Of a stretch of 33,070 nt of DNA, positions 27,808-33,070 are shown piece by piece. The first letter of the stretch is position 1; each line of letters starts with the position of its first letter. The DNA is taken from NCBI GenBank assembly GCA_001464215.1, contig LNEZ01000047.1, positions 1 through 33,070 of the forward strand. Reading direction: 5' to 3'. The notes under the pieces were generated by a model, which saw nothing but the letters and a program-made list of their open reading frames with translations, was not told where the DNA came from and ran no database searches. The translations under genes and the position numbers were made by a program. This DNA comes from Rhizobiales bacterium Ga0077548. Its GTDB lineage: Bacteria > Pseudomonadota > Alphaproteobacteria > Rhizobiales > Xanthobacteraceae.

Positions 27808-28353
27808 ATGAATCTTCGTACTGCTGCCGTGCTTGCGGTCTGCTGCGTTCTGATGGCATCCGCCACAGCACAGCCCAAGCCAAAAGAAGAATGCGCAACC
27901 CAGAACGGGCAATTTGCCGAAGTGCGCTTCTGCGTGAGTTCCGTGCTGCCGCCGGAAGGCGAGAACAAGCACGGGCCTGAAATCTTCGTCGAGAACGACG
28001 AGAAGAAAGCCTGGTGCGAAGGCGTCACCGGCTACGGCCACAACGAGGGCGTGACGCTGCACTTCAAACCCGCGGTGCGCGTGCAGGAATTCTCTTTCGC
28101 GAACGGCTACCAGAAAAGCGACGAGACTTTTGCGAACAACAGCCGGGTGAAGAATCTCCGTATTCAGACCAGCGACGGCTTCGCGGCCGTCGTCACCGTG
28201 CCCGATACGAAAGACGCCCACACCATCAAGCTGCCGCGCCCGGTAAAGCCGCAATGGGTGCGCTTTTCCATCGCCGAGGTTTATCCCGGCGCACGCGGGG
28301 CGGACACCTGCATTTCTGCTATTCTCCCGAACCTCGAACAACTGAATAACTGA
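27808..28353 (+). CDS. Secreted protein with NADase-type glycan-binding (discoidin-like) domain
   Basis: A 181-residue protein with a signal peptide (residues 1 to about 21; hydrophobic AAVLAVCCVLMASATA). The mature part has four or more Cys and a domain with the pattern W-CEGV-GYGHNEGVTLHF, then FANGYQKSDETFANNSRVKNL and a closing YPGARGADTCIS. This matches the domain databases call NADase-type glycan-binding, originally seen beside NAD-glycohydrolase-like proteins. No enzyme domain is attached here. It probably binds a carbohydrate or envelope ligand in the periplasm. It starts 4 bp after guaB and ends 8 bp before the MAPEG pair, so it is likely in one operon with them. Confidence 0.82.
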   Translation: MNLRTAAVLAVCCVLMASATAQPKPKEECATQNGQFAEVRFCVSSVLPPEGENKHGPEIFVENDEKKAWCEGVTGYGHNEGVTLHFKPAVRVQEFSFANGYQKSDETFANNSRVKNLRIQTSDGFAAVVTVPDTKDAHTIKLPRPVKPQWVRFSIAEVYPGARGADTCISAILPNLEQLNN

Positions 28354-28361
28354 GATTTATC

Positions 28362-28787
28362 ATGAACACTCTTATCGTTCTCGGCCCGCTACTCGCGATG
28401 GCCTTGCTTACGTTCGTTTTGATGTTCGGCATGGTGCTGACGCGCACGCGCGCCGTGAAGGAGAAGAAGACCAACCCGAAGGATCTGCTCGTTCGCGGCG
28501 GAAAGAATCCATGGCCGCCGCAGGCGGCGCAATTTTCCGACGCGTATCAGAACTCGCTCGAGCTTCCGATTTTGTTCTATGCGTTGTCGATCCTGACCAT
28601 CTTCACCGGATACGCCAACACGACCTTCGTGGTTCTGTCCTGGCTGTTCGTGCTGTGCCGCGCGGTGCAGGCCTATATCCACGTCACCTCCAACACGCGC
28701 AAATACCGCAGCTACGCGTTTCGCGCCGGCGCGCTTACGCTGTTCGTGATCTGGATTGCGCTGACGTACCGTCTCATCGTTTCGTAA
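28362..28787 (+). CDS. MAPEG family membrane protein, copy 1
   Basis: A 141-residue protein with four membrane helices in MAPEG order. The marker regions are NPWPPQAAQFSDAYQNSLELPILFYAL after the first helix, and VLCRAVQAYIHVTSN (the R-x-x-x-x-Y/H-type segment) before the last. Eukaryotic MAPEG proteins use glutathione in eicosanoid metabolism or detoxification; bacterial members are mostly uncharacterised. The next gene is a paralogue, so this is a tandem duplication. Confidence 0.88.
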   Translation: MNTLIVLGPLLAMALLTFVLMFGMVLTRTRAVKEKKTNPKDLLVRGGKNPWPPQAAQFSDAYQNSLELPILFYALSILTIFTGYANTTFVVLSWLFVLCRAVQAYIHVTSNTRKYRSYAFRAGALTLFVIWIALTYRLIVS

Positions 28788-28799
28788 GGAACTGGAGCC

Positions 28800-29225
28800 A
28801 TGACATTTCCGGATATTCTTCTTCCCGTCTTCGCGCTGGTTGCGCTCACTTTCGCGCTTGCGATCTGGATGGGCTACGAGCGCAATCGTGTCCTGTTCTC
28901 GAAGGAACTGCGCATCAAGGACATCGCGCTGTCCAAGGAAAACTGGCCGGATCAGGCGAAGAAGGTCTCGAACGCCTATCACAACCAATACGAGTTGCCG
29001 GTTCTCTTCTACATCCTCGTCGTGATCGCGATGATCGCGCGCAAAGCCGATCTGATCTTCGTCGTGCTGTCGTGGGTGTTCGTGATCTCCCGCTACGTTC
29101 ACGCCTATATTCACACCACCTCGAACCGCGTGCCGCGCCGCTTTTTCGTCTATCTCATCGGCCTGATCATATTGATCGTCATGTGGGTGTATGTCGCGAT
29201 CCGGATTTGGTTCGGCATTCTGTGA
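28800..29225 (+). CDS. MAPEG family membrane protein, copy 2
   Basis: A 141-residue paralogue of the gene before it with the same four-helix layout: ENWPDQAKKVSNAYHNQYELPVLFYIL aligns with the copy 1 segment, and ISRYVHAYIHTTSNRVPRR with its second marker. The two differ at many positions, so the duplication is old. GGAG precedes the ATG. The stop directly abuts the ATG of the nucleosidase-like gene, so these genes are translationally linked. Confidence 0.88.
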   Translation: MTFPDILLPVFALVALTFALAIWMGYERNRVLFSKELRIKDIALSKENWPDQAKKVSNAYHNQYELPVLFYILVVIAMIARKADLIFVVLSWVFVISRYVHAYIHTTSNRVPRRFFVYLIGLIILIVMWVYVAIRIWFGIL

Positions 29226-29867
29226 ATGGCGGGCTGGCGGCTCTGGCGTAAGCGCGACCTTGCTGTCCTGTTCGTCATGGCGACCGAGCAGGAATACGGC
29301 GCGGAGCTGAAGAGCCGTATTCATCCGCTGGTGACTGGCGTGGGGCCGGTCGAAGCGGCAGCCGTCACAAGCGAAGTATTGGCGCAACTCAAAGCCCGGA
29401 ACGAATTGCCTTCGCTCGTAATTTCGCTCGGCTCCGCCGGTTCGCGTAATCTGGAACACGCCGCGGTCTATCAGCTCTCCAGTATCTGTTATCGCGACAT
29501 GGATTGCTCGCCGCTGGGCTTTGCGCGCGGGGTTGTGCCGTTTCTCGACGAGCCTTCGGTAATCGAAATTCGGCACCGGATTCCCGGCATCGCATCCGCG
29601 TCGATTGCGACCGGCGCGAGTATCGTTTCCGGTGCCATGTACGATGCGATCGAAGCCGACATGGTCGATATGGAGAGCTATGCGGTCTATCGCGCGGCAA
29701 AGCGCTTCGGCATTCCGATGATCGGCTTGCGCGGCATCACCGACGGCAAGAGCGAACTCTCGCGCTACGAGGATTGGGCGGATTATCTCGAAATCGTCGA
29801 TCACAGGCTTGCCGCCGGCATCGATAAGTTTTCCGCGGCTGTTGAAAGCGGTAAATTCTCTCTATAA
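29226..29867 (+). CDS. 5'-methylthioadenosine/S-adenosylhomocysteine nucleosidase-like protein
   Basis: A 213-residue protein of the PNP/UDP phosphorylase superfamily. VLFVMATEQEYGAE gives the first strand and a probable general acid. LVTGVGPVEAA and LVISLGSAGS form the phosphate/ribose side, DMVDMESYAVYRAAKRFGIP is the purine-and-ribose binding signature with MxMEx-like DMES, and LRGITDGKSE supplies the catalytic Asp region. MTAN releases adenine from MTA and SAH. It is slightly short (usual about 230 residues). The start is directly after the MAPEG stop. Confidence 0.85.
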   Translation: MAGWRLWRKRDLAVLFVMATEQEYGAELKSRIHPLVTGVGPVEAAAVTSEVLAQLKARNELPSLVISLGSAGSRNLEHAAVYQLSSICYRDMDCSPLGFARGVVPFLDEPSVIEIRHRIPGIASASIATGASIVSGAMYDAIEADMVDMESYAVYRAAKRFGIPMIGLRGITDGKSELSRYEDWADYLEIVDHRLAAGIDKFSAAVESGKFSL

Positions 29868-29875
29868 GCCCGCGC

Positions 29876-31174
29876 ATGACACCCGCCGCCCGGCTTTCCG
29901 CCGCCATCGAAGTTCTCGCTGAAATCGACGCAAAGAAGCGCCCCGCGCCGGATGCACTCCGCGAGTGGGGGCAGACGCATCGCTTCGCGGGCTCCGGCGA
30001 CCGCGGTGCCATCGGTTCGCTGGTATTCGACGCGCTGCGCCGCCGCGCATCTTCCGCCTGGATCATGGGCGCGGAGACGCCGCGCGCGGTTCTGTTCGGT
30101 GCGTTGAAACTCGCGCGCGGAATGAGCGTCGAGGAAATCTCGAAGCTGGCAGACGGCTCGCGCTTCGCACCGGAGCCGCTAAGCGACGATGAGAAGAAAC
30201 GGCTGGAAAGCGGTTCGCTCGAAGACGCGCCGCCGCATATCGCAGGCGACTATCCGGAATGGCTGGATTCGTATTTTGCAGCCGGATTCGGCGACGAGCG
30301 CGTAGAGGAGGGCGTTGCGCTCGCCGCACGCGCCACGCTCGATCTGCGCGTCAATTCGCTGAAATTCAATCGCGACAAGGTGACTAAAGAGCTTTCGCAT
30401 CTGGAGCCTGCGCCCGCGCGCTGGTCGCCGCTGGGTTTGCGAATTCAGTTGCTGAATGACGGCAGGCAACCGCCGGTGACTTCCGAGCCTTCGTTTCTGG
30501 CAGGCGAGTTCGAAGTGCAGGACGAAGGCTCGCAGCTTGCAGCGCTTTTTGCCGGGGCGAAACCCGGCGAGCAGGTGCTCGATCTCTGCGCGGGCGCCGG
30601 CGGCAAGACGCTCGCGCTTGCAGCAATCATGGAAAACAAAGGGCAGTTGTTTGCCTTCGACTCCGATCTGCGGCGCTTGGCGCCGATCCATGAGCGGCTG
30701 ACGCGCGCGGGTGCGCGCAACATTCAGGTGCGCTCGCCGCGAAAGAAACTCGACGTGCTAGCGGACCTCGAAGGCACGATGGATCTGGTGTTGTTAGACG
30801 CGCCTTGCACCGGCACCGGCGTCTGGCGCCGTCATCCCGATGCGAAATGGCGCATTCGCCCCGGCGCGCTAGAAATCCGTTTGCGGGAGCAAACTGCGCT
30901 TTTGAATGAAGCGCTTCGCTTCGTGAAGCCGGGCGGCAGGATTGCCTACATAACTTGTTCGATGCTGGACGTAGAAAACGGCGCGCAGATCCGCGCCTTC
31001 GTTGAGCGCAATCCGTCGTTTGAAATTGTAGCACCTAGCGAGATCGTCAAAGCTCTCGGAGAGAATGCGATGATTTTCGCGCACGCGGCCAAGCTGTCCG
31101 ACGAAGGCATCCAGATGACGCCTCGCCGCACGGGGACGGATGGGTTCTTTGTGTCGGTATTGAAGCGGAACTGA
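29876..31174 (+). CDS. rsmB: 16S rRNA m5C methyltransferase of the RsmB family
   Basis: A 432-residue RNA:m5C methyltransferase. The SAM loop is VLDLCAGAGGKT at 234-245. The two cysteines of the class are Cys311 in LLDAPCTGTGVWRRHPD and Cys361 in YITCSML. The N-terminal about 150 residues form a helical part in the place of the NusB-like domain of RsmB. RsmB methylates C967 of 16S rRNA; the N-terminal part is divergent, so a related target is possible. It follows the nucleosidase gene by 8 bp. A palindromic repeat starts 8 bp after its stop. Confidence 0.88.
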   Translation: MTPAARLSAAIEVLAEIDAKKRPAPDALREWGQTHRFAGSGDRGAIGSLVFDALRRRASSAWIMGAETPRAVLFGALKLARGMSVEEISKLADGSRFAPEPLSDDEKKRLESGSLEDAPPHIAGDYPEWLDSYFAAGFGDERVEEGVALAARATLDLRVNSLKFNRDKVTKELSHLEPAPARWSPLGLRIQLLNDGRQPPVTSEPSFLAGEFEVQDEGSQLAALFAGAKPGEQVLDLCAGAGGKTLALAAIMENKGQLFAFDSDLRRLAPIHERLTRAGARNIQVRSPRKKLDVLADLEGTMDLVLLDAPCTGTGVWRRHPDAKWRIRPGALEIRLREQTALLNEALRFVKPGGRIAYITCSMLDVENGAQIRAFVERNPSFEIVAPSEIVKALGENAMIFAHAAKLSDEGIQMTPRRTGTDGFFVSVLKRN

Positions 31175-31182
31175 AAATACAT

Positions 31183-31274
31183 TCGTCATGCCCGGCCTTG
31201 TGCCGGGCATCCACGCCTTCTCTGACGTGACGCTGTTAAGGCGTGGATGGCCGGGTCAAGCCCGGCCATGACGA
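31183..31274. repeat. Interspersed palindromic repeat, copy 2
   Basis: A 92-bp element with ends TCGTCATG (31183-31190) and CATGACGA (31267-31274), matching the copy at 451-544 in both arms and differing mainly in the central loop. It fills the 101-bp gap between the convergent stops of rsmB and the LFTR-like gene, so a bidirectional terminator role is plausible. Confidence 0.85.
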
Positions 31275-31275
31275 G

Positions 31276-32181
31276 TTAAGTTGCTAATTCAGCTTTCACA
31301 GCTTCCGGCTGCCACTCCGCGACCGATTTCAAATCCGTCTCGCATTCCCAGCGGCCTACGCGGCACATCGCCATCGTGCCGCGATCGAGGATCGCCTGAA
31401 GCTCGCTGCGCGGGATCGTACGGAAATTCATCTCGTTGATGGTCGGCGTCGGGTCTTTGCCGTCGTTCAAGAGAAAACCCCACTTCGCGAGATGCCAGTT
31501 GAACAGCGTGAAGCCCATCTTCGAAGTGTTGCTTTCGCGCGAGAACTGCGATTCGGTGAAGAACACGCCGTTCGCGGCGACACCATAACCGCCGCCTACC
31601 AGCGCGCCGTCTTTATTCCAGACCTCGAACGAATGCGCGTGGCCCGCGTCATACAATTCCGCGAAGGCGTGCATGATTTTCGGACGCAGCCAGGTGAGAT
31701 GAAAACGCCCCGGACGCCGTTCGGCGCAGGCTTTCATCACGCCTTCGAAATCGCGATCAAACGTCACGCGATATTCGTTCTGCCGCATCTGGCGGCGCAG
31801 GCGCTTCGCGATGTGCAACTCATTGAAGAAGAGCACGCAACGCTGTTCGGTCGAGAGCCACTTGAACGGCCCGACATGGCCCCACGGATAAAGCGTGCGG
31901 GAGTACGCCCCGAGCAGCGCCGGCACGGAAAGATCGTGCGCAATCCCGGCGATACCGCCTTGGACTGCGGCGCGTGCGTCGGGCAGTTCGCTTCCGCCGC
32001 TGAAAGTGTCACGCAGCCAGACGCGGGCGAGGCCGGGCAGATTGCCGATCCGCCGGGGCCGGAGCGACCAGGCGAGGCCGAGCGCGATGCGCTCCGCGAT
32101 GTCGCGCGGGCTCTCGCGGAAAAGCACCGCGCGGCGGGCCTTCGCGTCCGGGATCGGCGGGACAATGGAGGGCGAATTCAT
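31276..32181 (-). CDS. Divergent leucyl/phenylalanyl-tRNA-protein transferase-like protein
   Basis: A 301-residue protein with clear homology to Aat (LFTR): LLGAYSRTLYPWGHVGPFKWLS (about 89-110), HIAKRLRRQMR, VTFDRDFEGVMKACAERR (139-156), GHAHSFEVWN, LVGGGYGV and FFTESQFSRESNTSK (207-221). Aat attaches Leu or Phe to N-terminal Arg/Lys for the N-end rule. Two oddities stand out: an N-terminal extension of about 80 residues, and the catalytic LIDCQ segment of E. coli Aat reads LLNDGK (237-242), so the key Gln (Gln188 in E. coli) is missing. Glu210 matches E. coli Glu156. It may have other chemistry within the GNAT-like fold. Confidence 0.82.
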   Translation of the reverse strand: MNSPSIVPPIPDAKARRAVLFRESPRDIAERIALGLAWSLRPRRIGNLPGLARVWLRDTFSGGSELPDARAAVQGGIAGIAHDLSVPALLGAYSRTLYPWGHVGPFKWLSTEQRCVLFFNELHIAKRLRRQMRQNEYRVTFDRDFEGVMKACAERRPGRFHLTWLRPKIMHAFAELYDAGHAHSFEVWNKDGALVGGGYGVAANGVFFTESQFSRESNTSKMGFTLFNWHLAKWGFLLNDGKDPTPTINEMNFRTIPRSELQAILDRGTMAMCRVGRWECETDLKSVAEWQPEAVKAELAT

Positions 32182-32311
32182 GCCCGTTTTCTAGCCCGGA
32201 GCCGCCTAACACCGGGTTAGGACAGCCCGAAGCGCGGTAAGCTGTTGGAAAGCATATCCGCCCAGCAAAGGCTCGCTTGCGGGCGAGAACGGCATCCCTT
32301 ACTTCCTCGCT

Positions 32312-33070
32312 ATGAGCAGCCATGCCCGCGCCGCCGGTGCGCCAACCGCCTCTTCAGCCCCCGACCACGACAAGATCCTGATCGTCGATTTCGGCTCGCA
32401 GGTGACGCAACTGATCGCGCGCCGCGTGCGCGAGATGGGCGTCTATTCCGAGATCGTGCCGTTCCAGTCGGCGGAAGCCGCGTTCAAGAAGATGAACCCG
32501 AAGGCAGTGATCCTCTCGGGCGGGCCGGAGTCGGTTCACGAAGCAGGTTCGCCACGCGCGCCGCAGGCGGTCTTCGATAGCGGCCTGCCGGTGCTCGGCA
32601 TCTGCTACGGCCAGATGACGATGGCAGCTCAGCTCGGCGGCAAGGTCGAAGGCGGGCATCACCGCGAATTCGGCCGCGCCGATGTCGAGGTGAAGGCGCC
32701 GAGCAATCTGTTCGAAGCGACCTGGAAGGTGGGCGAAAAGCATCCGGTCTGGATGAGCCACGGCGACCGCATCACGCAGATGCCGCCGGGCTTTGCGGTT
32801 GCCGGCATTTCGCCGAATGCGCCCTTTGCGGTCATCCAGGATGAGAAGCGAAAATATTACGGGCTGATGTTTCACCCGGAAGTCTATCACACGCCGGACG
32901 GCGCGAAGCTGTTGCAGAACTTCGTGCTGAAGGTCGCGGGCGCAAAAGCCGACTGGTCGATGCGCGCCTTCCGCGAGGAAGCGATCGAGCGCATTCGCAC
33001 GCAAGTCGGCAAGGGCAAAGTGATCTGCGGGTTATCCGGCGGCGTCGATAGCTCGGTCGCGGCGCTGCTC
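32312..33070 (+). CDS. guaA: GMP synthase, N-terminal part (3' end outside window)
   Basis: GuaA converts XMP to GMP with glutamine. The frame is open from ATG 32312 to the window edge (253 codons). The glutamine amidotransferase domain starts [21 protein letters not shown], has the nucleophile Cys in LGICYGQMT and the His-x-Glu of [11 protein letters not shown]. The PP-loop SGGVDSS of the synthetase domain lies just before the edge. An extra about 20-residue Ala/Ser-rich N-terminus precedes the domain, and no strong ribosome site is seen, so a later start is possible. The 130 bp before it show no clear promoter. Confidence 0.95.
   Translation, partial: MSSHARAAGAPTASSAPDHDKILIVDFGSQVTQLIARRVREMGVYSEIVPFQSAEAAFKKMNPKAVILSGGPESVHEAGSPRAPQAVFDSGLPVLGICYGQMTMAAQLGGKVEGGHHREFGRADVEVKAPSNLFEATWKVGEKHPVWMSHGDRITQMPPGFAVAGISPNAPFAVIQDEKRKYYGLMFHPEVYHTPDGAKLLQNFVLKVAGAKADWSMRAFREEAIERIRTQVGKGKVICGLSGGVDSSVAALL

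Noticed and set aside
28389-29804. 471-residue minus-strand frame opposite the MAPEG and nucleosidase genes
   Set aside because: Low-complexity Asp/Arg/His-rich antisense frame across three conserved genes.
31492-32220. 242-residue plus-strand frame opposite the LFTR-like gene
   Set aside because: The minus frame carries the conserved Aat motifs; the plus frame has none.

Overview
The window is bacterial chromosome, GC-rich over most of its length. Gene content and protein sequences point to an alphaproteobacterium of the order Hyphomicrobiales (Bradyrhizobium / Rhodopseudomonas / Xanthobacteraceae type). The evidence is a urease operon with a His-rich UreE, an arsenic cluster with an aquaglyceroporin (arsR-arsC-aqpS, as in rhizobia), a guaB..rsmB..guaA neighbourhood, and two copies of a palindromic repeat whose reading frame gives the 'MPGLVPGIH...DGRDEPGHDE' type peptide. 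The order is inferred from protein similarity, not from rRNA.

Layout. 1-2911: the end of ureC, then ureE, ureF, a DUF3995-like membrane protein and ureG, all on +. 3093-7375: a two-gene RND efflux system (periplasmic adaptor plus inner-membrane pump) without an outer-membrane factor. 7376-8743 (-): an NAD(P)-binding, homoserine-dehydrogenase-like oxidoreductase. 8926-11363: glutaryl-CoA dehydrogenase plus a class III CoA-transferase, a glutarate degradation pair. 11544-14175: a doubtful small secreted protein, tRNA-Gln(CTG) on -, then a minus-strand stress/membrane group (AI-2E family permease, DUF883/YqjD-like, YqjE-like). 14393-17162: a small membrane protein, a PNPOx-fold protein, a Ppx/GppA phosphatase and rlmE. 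17159-18580 (-): a DHA2-type MFS exporter. 18713-19019: a small membrane protein with a strong terminator.

19083-23548 is a metal-resistance island: arsH, arsR, arsC and aqpS on + with overlapping reading frames, meeting a minus-strand chrB-chrA pair head-on (aqpS and chrA overlap by 27 bp). Then come about 950 bp without a convincing gene but with many hairpins, followed by an AT-rich three-gene cassette (24502-25339). Its last gene is a YafQ/RelE-type mRNA-interferase toxin. The two small genes before it belong to no family I recognise. This cassette is the best candidate for an undescribed (toxin-antitoxin-like) system.

25343-33070: an enoyl-CoA hydratase (-), guaB, a secreted protein with an NADase-type glycan-binding domain, two tandem MAPEG proteins, an MTA/SAH-nucleosidase-like protein, rsmB, a second copy of the palindromic repeat, a divergent leucyl/phenylalanyl-tRNA transferase-like protein (-) and the start of guaA. 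The GMP-synthesis genes guaB and guaA bracket this block. Both window edges cut genes (ureC at the left, guaA at the right).
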